From Luteolibacter flavescens (GTDB lineage Bacteria; Verrucomicrobiota; Verrucomicrobiia; Verrucomicrobiales; Akkermansiaceae), in the NCBI RefSeq assembly GCF_025950085.1, contig NZ_JAPDDS010000016.1, forward strand, positions 1-64,000: a stretch of 64,000 bases of DNA, written 5' to 3'. The notes under the pieces were generated by a model, which worked only from the letters and a program-made list of their open reading frames with translations, made no database searches and was not told the origin of the DNA. A program made the position numbers and the translations under genes. Within the stretch, counting starts at the first letter, position 1; each line of letters starts with the position of its first letter. This document shows, one piece after another, positions 25,847-34,854 of the stretch.

Positions 25847-27229
25847 ATGCCCGGAACGCCATCTGAGAAAAATCCCGCCACGAAGGGGCGGCGTTTTTTC
25901 CAGAAGCTCTCCTACAAATTCTATGCCCGCGGCGCGGAGCTCAACCACTGGTTCCGCCGCCGGGTGAGGCCGCCTGGCATCGCGCTGATGATCCTCATCG
26001 TGGTGGCCGCCGGGGCCGCGGCGGGGAATGCGGAGGCCCCCGTCTTCCAGGCATTCTCGCTGGTGTGCGGGCTGCTGATGACGGGGCTCTTCATGCTGCT
26101 TTTCCGGCGGGCGTCGTTGGAGGCGACCCGAGAGCTGCCCGCCCACGCGACGGCTGGTCAGCCGGTCACGTATCACATCACGCTGCACAATCGCTCCCGC
26201 CGTCCGCTGAAGCGCTTCCAGCTCCAGGAGACGCCGCCGGATCCACGACCGGACGAGGCGACCTTCCGCCTGAGTGTGGAGCCGGGGGAAAAGCAGCGGA
26301 ATTTCTTCGACCGCACCTTTGCCTACTACCGCTGGCAGTGGCTGTGCGACACCCGCCTGCTCTTCGATGGAGGGCGCAGCCAGGTCATCGAGCGCCTCGG
26401 CACCACCGCCCACATCCCGGTCACGCAGACCCCGCGGCGTCGCGGCCTGGTGCGGATGAATGACCTGCGGGTGCTGCTGCCGGATCCGCTGGGCATCTTC
26501 CAGCGCTGCGTGAAGGTATCCGCCCCGCCCTCGCTGCTGGCGGTGCTGCCGCGGCGCTATCCGCTGCCGCGCTTCGAGCTGCCCGGCAGCGCGCGCTTCC
26601 AGCCCGGCGGCGAGGCTACCGCGCGACACGCCGGGTCCACGGGGGAATTCACCGGGCTGCGCGACTACCAGTCGGGCGACCCGCTGCGGCTGATCCACTG
26701 GAAGACCTGGGCGCGCACGGGCAAGCCGGTGGTGATCGAGCTGGAAGACACGTTTTTCCCGCGCCACGGGCTGATCCTCGATACCTTCCCGGCTCCGGGC
26801 GATGAGGACCTCTTCGAGGATGCTGTGTCCGTCGCCGCGTCCTTCGTGGTGGCGGTGGACTCGCGCGAATCGCTCATCGACCTGATGTTCATCGCGGGGC
26901 AGGAGCGGGTCGTCACCGCGGGGCAAGGGATCGCCCGGGCGGAGACGCTGCTGGAGGTGCTGGCCGGTGTGGAAAGCACGCCGGACGAGGACTTCGATTC
27001 GCTTGCGAAGCTGGTCCGCCGTCATGCCGACGATCTCGCCGGGTGCCTGTGCGTTTTCGCCGGGTGGTCGGAGAGCCGGGCGAAGCTGCTCCAGCAGCTC
27101 AATCGCCAGGGCATCGAGACCTCGGCCATGGTCATCGTGAGGGAAAAGCCCGATGCCGCTCCCCGCTGTCATTTCCTGCGCTCCGCCGACCTCGCGGGCG
27201 ATCTGATGAAATTGCCAAGGAGGCTGTGA
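25847..27229 (+). CDS. DUF58 domain membrane protein
   Basis: The 460-residue protein has a membrane-anchoring pair of helices near the N-terminus (about 45-85) and a DUF58 domain near residues 190-310. The signature GEFTGLRDYQSGDPLRLIHWKTWARTGKPVVIELED is clear. The family is usually encoded beside a MoxR AAA+ ATPase and a transglutaminase-like protein, and is thought to act in envelope assembly. Here the transglutaminase gene follows, but no MoxR gene is seen. Start is uncertain: a GTG at 25829 with ggagg ten bases before it, and ATG 25847, are both possible. Confidence 0.88.
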   Translation: MPGTPSEKNPATKGRRFFQKLSYKFYARGAELNHWFRRRVRPPGIALMILIVVAAGAAAGNAEAPVFQAFSLVCGLLMTGLFMLLFRRASLEATRELPAHATAGQPVTYHITLHNRSRRPLKRFQLQETPPDPRPDEATFRLSVEPGEKQRNFFDRTFAYYRWQWLCDTRLLFDGGRSQVIERLGTTAHIPVTQTPRRRGLVRMNDLRVLLPDPLGIFQRCVKVSAPPSLLAVLPRRYPLPRFELPGSARFQPGGEATARHAGSTGEFTGLRDYQSGDPLRLIHWKTWARTGKPVVIELEDTFFPRHGLILDTFPAPGDEDLFEDAVSVAASFVVAVDSRESLIDLMFIAGQERVVTAGQGIARAETLLEVLAGVESTPDEDFDSLAKLVRRHADDLAGCLCVFAGWSESRAKLLQQLNRQGIETSAMVIVREKPDAAPRCHFLRSADLAGDLMKLPRRL

Positions 27230-27230
27230 G

Positions 27231-27345
27231 GGTGGAAGTTCCAAGTCAGAAGTTCGAAGTGCCAGGAAAGGCAGGACGAGCCATGGCCTCTTCGGGCTTC
27301 AACTTCTTCATTGGCACTTCAAACTTATAACTTGGAACTTCCACC
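27231..27345. repeat. 115-bp element with 34-bp inverted arms
   Basis: The left arm (27231-27264) and right arm (27312-27345) are inverted repeats with 31 of 34 positions identical. They contain tandem motifs such as ggaagttccaagt and gaagtgcca. A 47-base spacer lies between them. The element fills the gap between the DUF58 and transglutaminase genes, ending three bases before the latter's ATG, so its transcript would form a large hairpin over the start region. The arms have no match elsewhere in the window that I could see. It is either a MITE-like unit or a translation-control element. Confidence 0.85.
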
Positions 27346-27348
27346 CCG

Positions 27349-29547
27349 ATGACCCCACCCCGTTTCCTGCTCGGTGCCGCGCTCCTCTTCTGGGGCGTGA
27401 TGACGGAGCGCGTGGTGCCGGGGCTCGCGTGCGCGATGCTGGTGGAGGGCGCGCATTGGACGCGGGTGCGGTGGAATTTCGGCGAGCGGGCCTTCCTGAA
27501 TGCCTGGCGGCTCTCGGTGCTCTTCCTGCTGGTGGCCATGGTGCTGGTGGTGATGGACGGGGCGCGGCTGAATGCTATGTCGATCGTCTTCACCTGGCTG
27601 CCGGTGGTGATGATGCCGCTGCAATTCGTGCAGGCCTACGGGATGTCCTCCACGACGACGCTGGCGACCTTCTCCATGATGGTCAGGCGCCGGCGGGATC
27701 ACGCGCGGAAGCACGGGCTGCCATTCCGCGAGATCCGCTTCGGCTTCGGGAGTGTCTTCTTCTGCTCCACACTGCTGGCCTCGTGTCTCGGCTCGCAGGC
27801 GAAGCTACCGTATTTTTATCCGCTGCTGATCTTCCTCGTGGCGTGGGGGCTGATTGCCGCGAGCGCGCGACGGTGGCGGCAGATCGGTTTTGCCATGTCC
27901 TTCGCGCTGCTGAGCGCGGCGCTGCTGGGGCGCGGCGGGGAGATGGGGCTGGTGAAGCTGTATCGCTTCATGGCGGAGCGGGGTGGCTCCGGCGACAGCG
28001 GGGCGGGCTCCGAGTATGCACGCGAGCGGCGCACTTCGATCGGTGCCATGGGTAGGCTGAAGCAATCGCCGGAGATTGTCTGGCGGCTCATCCCGGAGCA
28101 GGGCCCGCTGCCGAAACTGCTGCGGCTCTCCTCCTACAATACCTATCTCGACCAAGGATGGCAGGCGGACCTCCTGCCGGAGGACTATCCAGTGGAAAGC
28201 GACGGCTTCAACGGCGTGGCGGAAATCAACAACCCGGAGCGCCCCGACGATCTGGATGACACCTTTTACATCGCCGATCCGGATTTGCAGGACCAGAAGG
28301 TGGCCGTCGCCCGCGACCTGCCGAGATTCCGCATCCGGGGCGCGACCATTTCGCGGGACTTCAGCCTGCTGCCGCTGCCGGGGAATGCCGCCAGCCTGCA
28401 TGAATTCAACCCGGAGGAATTCGAGCGGAATCCCTTCGGCACCTTCCGCCTGAAGCCGGCCCAGCCGGTCGCGGACGCGCGGGTGCTGTGGCATCCTGAG
28501 TTCTCGCCGGAGCTGCCGCCGTGGAAATCCATGGCGAGCATCTTCGAGCGCAGACGCTTCGACTTCCCCCACGGGCCGCTGCCGGAGGATGCGAAGAAGC
28601 GAGTGGTGGTGGAGCCGGAACTCCAGATCCCACCGGGTGAGGCTCCGGCGATCTCGCAGGTGACCGCGGAGATCGGGCTGCGCGACCTTTCATTCGAAGA
28701 CAAGATCGCGCGGGTGAGGGAGTTCTTCGCGAAGGAATTCAGCTATACCCGCTACAACCGGACACGCGAAAACTTCGATCCGGCGAAGCACGGTACCCTG
28801 ATCGGGAAGTTCCTGACGGACACCCGCGCGGGCCACTGCGAGTTCTTCGCCACCAGCGCCGCGCTGATGCTGCGCGACGTCGGTGTGCCGACGCGTTACG
28901 TGACCGGCTTCGTCGCCGCGGAGATCGACCCGAAGACGAAGCAGGCGCTCCTCCGTGGCACCCATGCCCACGCGTGGTGCCGGGCCTGGGACGCAGAGCT
29001 GGAGCGCTGGGTGGATGTGGATGTGACGCCGCCCGACTGGCTGGGGCTGGAGGGCCCGCCGCGGATGACCCGTTTCCAAGGGCTCACGGATTGGTTCCAG
29101 CAAGTGCGCGAGGATCTGCTGGTCTGGCGTGACAAGCCGGGTCGGATGATGTGGCTCACGCTCGGACTGCTCACCCCCATCGTGCTCGGCATCGCCTACA
29201 TCGGGCGGAACCTGTGGAAATCCCGCAGCAGGCTGGAGGCGGAGAAGGCCCGCGCGCGTGGTGCCACGGTGGTTTCCACGCCGCTCACCGCCTTGGAAAA
29301 GCCTGCGCGGAAGCTGCTTGGCGAGCGCCCCACCGGCACGCCGCTCGGCCCGTGGCTGCGGCGGCTGTCACCGCTGCTGGCGAGTCCGGACGATCTGGAG
29401 CGCGCGCTGGGCCTGCACCAGCAGATGCGCTTCGACGTGGGAAATGCCGATGCGGGGTTGGCCGCGGAATTGCAAAAGCTGGTCGAGCGTCTGAAGCGTG
29501 AACTCGGCACAGCGAAGAAAGGCGGGCTACCCGCTCCTACTTCTTGA
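27349..29547 (+). CDS. Transglutaminase-like membrane protein (DUF3488-TgpA type)
   Basis: The 732-residue protein has several N-terminal membrane helices (about 1-190), a periplasmic region, a transglutaminase domain (about 440-580) and another membrane segment near 605-625. The catalytic triad is visible: Cys497 in GHCEFFATSAALMLRD, His541 in THAHAWCRAW and an Asp in VDVDVTPPDW near 559. The arrangement fits the DUF3488/TgpA group, which accompanies DUF58 proteins. The upstream DUF58 gene supports this. The transglutaminase activity is presumed and its substrate unknown. The stop region overlaps the convergent secreted-protein gene by 11 bp. Confidence 0.9.
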   Translation: MTPPRFLLGAALLFWGVMTERVVPGLACAMLVEGAHWTRVRWNFGERAFLNAWRLSVLFLLVAMVLVVMDGARLNAMSIVFTWLPVVMMPLQFVQAYGMSSTTTLATFSMMVRRRRDHARKHGLPFREIRFGFGSVFFCSTLLASCLGSQAKLPYFYPLLIFLVAWGLIAASARRWRQIGFAMSFALLSAALLGRGGEMGLVKLYRFMAERGGSGDSGAGSEYARERRTSIGAMGRLKQSPEIVWRLIPEQGPLPKLLRLSSYNTYLDQGWQADLLPEDYPVESDGFNGVAEINNPERPDDLDDTFYIADPDLQDQKVAVARDLPRFRIRGATISRDFSLLPLPGNAASLHEFNPEEFERNPFGTFRLKPAQPVADARVLWHPEFSPELPPWKSMASIFERRRFDFPHGPLPEDAKKRVVVEPELQIPPGEAPAISQVTAEIGLRDLSFEDKIARVREFFAKEFSYTRYNRTRENFDPAKHGTLIGKFLTDTRAGHCEFFATSAALMLRDVGVPTRYVTGFVAAEIDPKTKQALLRGTHAHAWCRAWDAELERWVDVDVTPPDWLGLEGPPRMTRFQGLTDWFQQVREDLLVWRDKPGRMMWLTLGLLTPIVLGIAYIGRNLWKSRSRLEAEKARARGATVVSTPLTALEKPARKLLGERPTGTPLGPWLRRLSPLLASPDDLERALGLHQQMRFDVGNADAGLAAELQKLVERLKRELGTAKKGGLPAPTS

Positions 29548-30202
29548 GCTCGATCTTTTCCCCGGCCCCTGGGACATCAAGCTTCGCTGCGGAGGTCGGC
29601 GGCTTCACCGGGCCTTGCACCGGTTCTTCCTCCTTCTTCGCCTCGTCTTGCTTGGGCGCGAGGTCGTTCGTGCTGCGGATGGCTTGGTAGATCAGGTTGT
29701 AATTGTGCCGCACTGCCGCGGGGAAATTCACGCGGCCGGGCTCGACGATCTTCTCGCGGAGCAGCTTCGAGGAAAGGTCCGCGGTCAGGTCGGCTCCCAC
29801 CTTCACGGCGGCACCGACGCCGGGGACGCCTTGGCCGACATTGCCGCCGGTGCGGATCACGTCGCTGGAGATCGTTTTCCCCTGGAGGGCGAGATTCGAC
29901 TGCGCGGAGACGATCGAGCCGTTCTTGTCGATGGTCACCTCCAGCACCGCGTGGTCGTCGCTGGCCAGCCAGCCGCGGCGGTGGTCGATGCGGACGGAGG
30001 CGAAGATCCCGCCGTCCGGGGTGGGGGTGATCTCCGGCTTGTAGGTCCGGTATTCGGAGCCGGAGAGATCGTAGTCGCAGGCATTCTTCGACTTGGCCTT
30101 CCAGCCTCCGAGGCTTTTGCCGTAGGCCTCGATGTCCAGCGTCACGCCGGCGTGCAGCGTGGAGACGAGGAAAGAGAGGATCAGTGCGGTGCGGATCATC
30201 AT
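29537..30202 (-). CDS. Secreted protein of unknown function
   Basis: The 221-residue precursor has a signal peptide (MMIRTALILSFLVSTLHA, cleaved before GVTLDIE). Two adjacent ATGs are possible starts. The mature part looks like a beta-rich domain (YRTYKPEITPTPDGGIFASVRIDHRRGW, VLEVTIDKNGSIVSAQSNLA). It is followed by a region with a single Cys and a C-terminal Lys/Glu/Pro-rich tail (KKEEEPVQGPVKPPTSAAKLD) that might be flexible. I recognise no family. It overlaps the transglutaminase gene tail by 11 bp and is transcribed away from the next large gene. Confidence 0.7.
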   Translation of the reverse strand: MMIRTALILSFLVSTLHAGVTLDIEAYGKSLGGWKAKSKNACDYDLSGSEYRTYKPEITPTPDGGIFASVRIDHRRGWLASDDHAVLEVTIDKNGSIVSAQSNLALQGKTISSDVIRTGGNVGQGVPGVGAAVKVGADLTADLSSKLLREKIVEPGRVNFPAAVRHNYNLIYQAIRSTNDLAPKQDEAKKEEEPVQGPVKPPTSAAKLDVPGAGEKIELKK

Positions 30203-30329
30203 GGTGAAGGGCGGTCGGTGGCGCGGGGGAAAATACCACCGCGCAGACGGATTCCTTCAGTGAAAAATTCGCAGAATCCGGTGACCCGGCATCTTTTGCT
30301 CCTCCTCGCTTGGGGCCTCCCGATCCCGA

Positions 30330-30359
30330 AAATGCGCAGGTTCGTCCCTGAAATGCGCA
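30330..30359 (+). promoter_or_regulatory. Direct repeat aaatgcgca, two helical turns apart
   Basis: The 9-bp sequence aaatgcgca occurs at 30330-30338 and again at 30351-30359, exactly 21 bp apart, 130-160 bases before the start of the 1452-residue protein gene. Direct repeats spaced by two turns are typical of AraC-type activator sites. No other copy was noticed. Confidence 0.5.
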
Positions 30360-30488
30360 AGATTCTCGCCACCGGGAGCAGCTTCCGAAAGATTCCAGAT
30401 CCTGCCTTCCGTAGCTCGCCAACCCGCTGCATCCAAACTCAAGCATGGATAATCTTGCTGCGGCTGGTAACGTTTTCCCTTCGCTCAC

Positions 30489-33400
30489 ATGACCCAGAAT
30501 CCCTCGTTCCTCCGCCTCGGTGTCGCCGCGATTGTCCTGCCGGTCGCCGGTGTTTCCCATGCCGCGGAGCCATTGGTGGCCCTGCAAAAGGGCGACCACG
30601 TCGCGATCGTCGGCGGTGGTCTGGCGGATCGCCAGCAGCACCATGGATGGTTGGAGGCGCTGATCCATCGGGCCTACCCGGAGCTGGACCTCACCGTGCG
30701 GAATCTTGGCTTCGCCGCGGACGAGGTAAGCGTGCGCCCGCGATCCGCGGACGTGCCGACCACGGAGTGGTTCCTCTCGATGAAGAAGGGCGACACGAGC
30801 CCGCGGCCGGGGGTGGTCTACAAGGCGGGCACGGACTTCGGGGCGGACGTCATTTTCGCCTACTGGGGCTTCAATGAATCGTTCCACGGACTGGAGGGAC
30901 TGGAGAAATTCAAGGGCGACCTCGGCAGCTATCTCGATGCCCAGCTCTCGGCGAAGTACAACGGCAAGGCTGCGCCGCGCGTGGTGCTCTTCTCGCCGAT
31001 CGCCCATGAAAACCTGAAGAGCCCGGACTTCCCCGACGGCGAGGCGAACAACGTGAACCTCGCGCTCTACACGAAGGCGATGGCCGAGGTGGCGAATGCG
31101 AAGGGCGTGCCTTTCGTGGATCTCTACACGCCGTCGAAGGAGCTTTTCGCGAAGGCGGGATCGCCGCTCACCATCAATGGCATCCATCTCACGGAGGAGG
31201 GCGACCGGCAGCTCGCGCCGGTCCAGTTCGCGGCGCTCTTCGGCAAGCAGCCGCCGTCGCTGGATGACGCACAGGTGGAAAAGATCCGCGCCGCGGTGAT
31301 CGACAAGAACCAGCAGTGGCACCACCGCTACCGCACCGTCGATCAGTACAATATCTTCGGCGACCGCTCGCGCATCTCCTACGCAGGCGTGACGAATGCG
31401 ACCACGCTCGGCGAGGAGCTGGCGCAGCGCGACGTGAAGACCGCGAACCGCGACCTGCGCGTGTGGGCCGTGGCCAAGGGCGGCGACCTGAAGGTGACCG
31501 ACGACAACCTGCCGAAGGTGAACCTGGTCCCGCCGAACCGCGAGGATAACACTCCCTACCTCGACCCGGAAGAAGCCATCCAGCACCTGAAGCTGGCACC
31601 GGGTTGCAAGGTGGAGCTGGTCGCTAGCGAGATCAGCTTCCCCGATCTGGTGAATCCGGTGCAGATGGCCTTCGACACGAAGGGCAAGCTGTGGATCGCC
31701 GCGTGGCCGAACTATCCGGAGACCTCGCCGACCACGACGAACTTCGACAAGCTGCTCGTCTTCGACCTCGATCCGAAGACGGGCAAGGCCGTGAAGTGCA
31801 CCACCTTCATGGACGGGCTGAATTGCCCGACCGGCTTCCAATTCTACAAGGACGGCGTGCTGCTGATGCAGTCGCCGGACCTGTGGTACATCCGCGACAC
31901 CGATGGCGATGGCAAGGCGGATACGAAGGAGCGCGTGCTGCACGGTCTGGATGCCGCGGACTCGCACCACGAGACGAACAGCATGTGCCTGGAGCCGGGC
32001 GGCGCGGTCTATCTCAGCGACGGTGTCTTCCACCGCTCGAGCGTGGAGACCTACGACGGACCCGTGCGAAATACGGACGGCGCGATCTACCGCTACGAGG
32101 CGAACACCGGGAAATTCACGCGCCATGCTCCCTATGGCTTCGCGAATCCGCACGGCCGCGTCTTCGACTACTGGGGCAATGACCTGATCACCGACGCGAC
32201 GGGGAACGACAACTACTTCGGCCCCGCGATGAGCGGCCACCTCGACTCGGGCAAGCACCCGGGCATGCGGCAGTTCTGGAATCGCCCGTCGCGCCCGACG
32301 CCCGGCACCGCCATCCTGACCAGCCGCCATTTCCCGGATGACTGGCAGGGCCTCTTCCTGAATACGAACGTGATCAGCGTGCAGGGAATCTTCCGCGCGA
32401 AGCTCAGCGAGGAGGGCTCCGGCATCAAGGGCGAGACGATCTCGAACCTCATCGAGACGGACATCGCGAAGAATCCGAATTTCCGCCCGTCCGGTATCAC
32501 GGTCGCGCCGGATGGCTCGCTGTATTTCATGGACTGGTCGCAGATGCTGATCGGTCACCTGCAGCATCACCTGCGCGATCCGAAGCGCGACCACCAGCAC
32601 GGCCGACTTTACCGCATCACCTACGAGGGACGCCCGCTGCTGGAGCCGAAGAAGATCGACGGTGAGCCAGTGGCGAAGCTGCTGGAACTGCTGAAGGAGC
32701 CGGAGAACGACGTGCGCATGCGTGCGAAGATCGAGCTCGGCAAGCGCGACCCGAAGGAGGTCATCCGCGGGGTGCAATCATGGCTGAGCGTGCTGGATGA
32801 GAAGGACGCGAAATTCGAGCACAACGTGCTGGAGGCGCTGTGGGTCCACCAGTGGCACAACGTGGTGGATCTGGACCTGCTGAAGCGCGTGCTGAAGTCG
32901 CCCGATCCGCGCGCCCGTGCGCAGGCCGTGCGCGTGATGGGCTACTGGCGGGACCGCGTGCCGGACGCGCTGGCACTTCTGAGAGTGGCGGCGGATGACG
33001 GGGCACCGCGCGTGCGGCTGGAAGCGGTCCGCGTGGCCAGCTTCTTCCGCGAGTGGGAGGCGGCCGATGTCGCGCTCACCGCGCTGAAGCACCCGACCGA
33101 CTACTACATCGACTACTGCCTGAAGGAGACGATGCGACAGCTCCAGCCATGGTGGAAGGCGGCCATCAGCGAGGGCAAGGCGATCGCGGCGGACAATCCC
33201 GCGGGGATCAATTACGTGCTCGGCTCGGTGAGCACCGGCGATCTCGCGAAGCTGCCGAAGACCCCGGTGACGCTGACGGCGATCCTTACGCGCCCCGGCG
33301 TCCCGCTGCCCCAGCGCCAGCAGGCCCTCACGGATCTCGCGACCATCCAGAAGGCGAAGACTCTCGACGTGCTGATCACGACGTTGGCCGCCGGTGGTGA

Positions 33401-34847
33401 TGGCAGTGATGACCTTGCGCGCCTCCTGCTCCAGCAGCCCGTCGCCGATCTGAAGGCGTCGCGCGCCGGGGTGGAAAAGCTGCTGGCAGTGAAGCTCGCC
33501 TCCGTGCGGCAGGCCGCGCTCGCCGCGATGATCGCTGCGGATGGCAGCGTGGACACGGTGTGGGCCGCGGCTTCCAAGTCGCCGGGGCTGCTCGTGGATT
33601 TCCTGAATGCGGTTCCAAAGGTCGCGGACGCTTCCGTGCGCGACGGTGCCTTCGACAAGATCCTGCCGCTGCTGTCGTCCTTCCCCCCGGCGCTGGAGGC
33701 CGCGCTTTCCGGCAAGAAGGGCGAGGCTCGCTACGTGCGGGTCGAGCTCCCGCGCACGGGCACGCTCACGCTGGCGGAGGTGCAGGTCTTTGCGAATGGC
33801 GAGAATGTCGCGCTGAAGGGTAGTGCGAAGCAATCGAGCACCGCCTTCGACGGCGGGGCGCAGCGGGCCATTGATGGCAAGACGAACGCGCTCTACGAAT
33901 CCGGCACCCAGACGCACACGAACGAAGGCGAGGACAGCCCGTGGTGGGAGCTGGACCTGAAGTCGGACCAGCCGGTCTCCGAGATCGCCGTGTGGAATCG
34001 CCAGGGCTTCGAGGATCGCCTCGATGGCTTCACGCTCACGGTGCTGGATGCCGATCGCCAGGAGATCTTCAAGAAGACGGGCAATCCCGCACCGCGCCTG
34101 AGCGCGAAGGTCGAGGTGCCGCATGACCCGGCAGCGGGCGTGCGCGCCGCGGCCATCCGCGCGCTGGTCACGATGAAGAAGGAGCCCGCGAAGGTCTTCA
34201 CCGCACTCGCGAAGCTGGTCCAGTCCGGCGAGCAGGTGCCCGCAGCGGCAAAGGGGATCTCGCAACTCCCGCGCGACGCGTGGGCGAAGGATCTCGCCGA
34301 TCCGGTGGCGGCCGCGCTGGTGACTTGGGCGAAGCAGGTGCCCGCCGACAGCCGCACCACGCAGGACTTCAGCGAGGTGGTGCAGGTGGCGAATGAACTC
34401 GCCGGCATGCTTTCCCCGGATCGCGCCGCCACCGCGCGCAAGGTGCTGGCGGACCTGAAGGTGAATGTCTTCGTCATCAAGGCGGTGCCCGAGCAACTCC
34501 GCTATGACACCACGGAGATCACCGTGGAGCCGGGCAAGCCCTTCGAGGTGATCTTCGAGAATCCGGACCTCATGCCGCACAATATCGTCTTCGTGCAGCC
34601 CGGCACGGTGCAGGCGGTCGCCACCGCCGTGCAAGCGCAGGCACCGGACAAGCTCGACAGCAAGGGCCGCTCCTACGTCCCGGAAAACGACCCGCGCATC
34701 CTAGGCGCGACGAAGATGATCGAGGCCGGCCAGAAGGAGACGCTGCACCTGACCGCCCCGGAGAAGGAAGGCGTCTATGAATTCGTCTGCACCTTCCCCG
34801 GCCACTGGTCCGTGATGCAGGGGAAGCTGGTGGTGAAGGCGAAGTAA
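30489..34847 (+). CDS. Multidomain secreted protein: SGNH-like, TIGR02604-type propeller, HEAT-like, discoidin-like and cupredoxin domains
   Basis: This 1452-residue precursor has a signal peptide. An SGNH/GDSL-like domain (about 28-255) shows VGGGLADRQ, GFNES and NGIHLTEEGD in the Ser/Asn/His block positions, with G-L-A-D in place of GDS, so esterase activity is doubtful. A beta-propeller of the membrane-bound dehydrogenase type (TIGR02604, about 360-700) follows, then HEAT-like repeats (about 720-1080). A discoidin-like domain (about 1085-1225) has VQVFANGENVALKG and WWELDLKSDQPVSEIAVWN. Last comes a blue-copper domain with His1364 (MPHNIV), Cys1434, His1439 and Met1443 (CTFPGHWSVM). The usual CxxCH heme motif of this family is missing. 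A periplasmic sugar oxidation role fits the family, with electrons passed to copper. Confidence 0.85.
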   Translation: MTQNPSFLRLGVAAIVLPVAGVSHAAEPLVALQKGDHVAIVGGGLADRQQHHGWLEALIHRAYPELDLTVRNLGFAADEVSVRPRSADVPTTEWFLSMKKGDTSPRPGVVYKAGTDFGADVIFAYWGFNESFHGLEGLEKFKGDLGSYLDAQLSAKYNGKAAPRVVLFSPIAHENLKSPDFPDGEANNVNLALYTKAMAEVANAKGVPFVDLYTPSKELFAKAGSPLTINGIHLTEEGDRQLAPVQFAALFGKQPPSLDDAQVEKIRAAVIDKNQQWHHRYRTVDQYNIFGDRSRISYAGVTNATTLGEELAQRDVKTANRDLRVWAVAKGGDLKVTDDNLPKVNLVPPNREDNTPYLDPEEAIQHLKLAPGCKVELVASEISFPDLVNPVQMAFDTKGKLWIAAWPNYPETSPTTTNFDKLLVFDLDPKTGKAVKCTTFMDGLNCPTGFQFYKDGVLLMQSPDLWYIRDTDGDGKADTKERVLHGLDAADSHHETNSMCLEPGGAVYLSDGVFHRSSVETYDGPVRNTDGAIYRYEANTGKFTRHAPYGFANPHGRVFDYWGNDLITDATGNDNYFGPAMSGHLDSGKHPGMRQFWNRPSRPTPGTAILTSRHFPDDWQGLFLNTNVISVQGIFRAKLSEEGSGIKGETISNLIETDIAKNPNFRPSGITVAPDGSLYFMDWSQMLIGHLQHHLRDPKRDHQHGRLYRITYEGRPLLEPKKIDGEPVAKLLELLKEPENDVRMRAKIELGKRDPKEVIRGVQSWLSVLDEKDAKFEHNVLEALWVHQWHNVVDLDLLKRVLKSPDPRARAQAVRVMGYWRDRVPDALALLRVAADDGAPRVRLEAVRVASFFREWEAADVALTALKHPTDYYIDYCLKETMRQLQPWWKAAISEGKAIAADNPAGINYVLGSVSTGDLAKLPKTPVTLTAILTRPGVPLPQRQQALTDLATIQKAKTLDVLITTLAAGGDGSDDLARLLLQQPVADLKASRAGVEKLLAVKLASVRQAALAAMIAADGSVDTVWAAASKSPGLLVDFLNAVPKVADASVRDGAFDKILPLLSSFPPALEAALSGKKGEARYVRVELPRTGTLTLAEVQVFANGENVALKGSAKQSSTAFDGGAQRAIDGKTNALYESGTQTHTNEGEDSPWWELDLKSDQPVSEIAVWNRQGFEDRLDGFTLTVLDADRQEIFKKTGNPAPRLSAKVEVPHDPAAGVRAAAIRALVTMKKEPAKVFTALAKLVQSGEQVPAAAKGISQLPRDAWAKDLADPVAAALVTWAKQVPADSRTTQDFSEVVQVANELAGMLSPDRAATARKVLADLKVNVFVIKAVPEQLRYDTTEITVEPGKPFEVIFENPDLMPHNIVFVQPGTVQAVATAVQAQAPDKLDSKGRSYVPENDPRILGATKMIEAGQKETLHLTAPEKEGVYEFVCTFPGHWSVMQGKLVVKAK

Positions 34848-34854
34848 TAGCCGG

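Noticed and set aside
25847-29547. A MoxR-DUF58-transglutaminase operon
   Set aside because: The DUF58 and transglutaminase genes are present, but no MoxR ATPase gene is in the window, so the full system cannot be claimed.
29577-32777. A 1066-residue minus-strand open frame opposite the secreted protein and the propeller protein
   Set aside because: The sense strand has clear domains and a signal peptide. The antisense translation is Arg/Ala/His-rich without domains.
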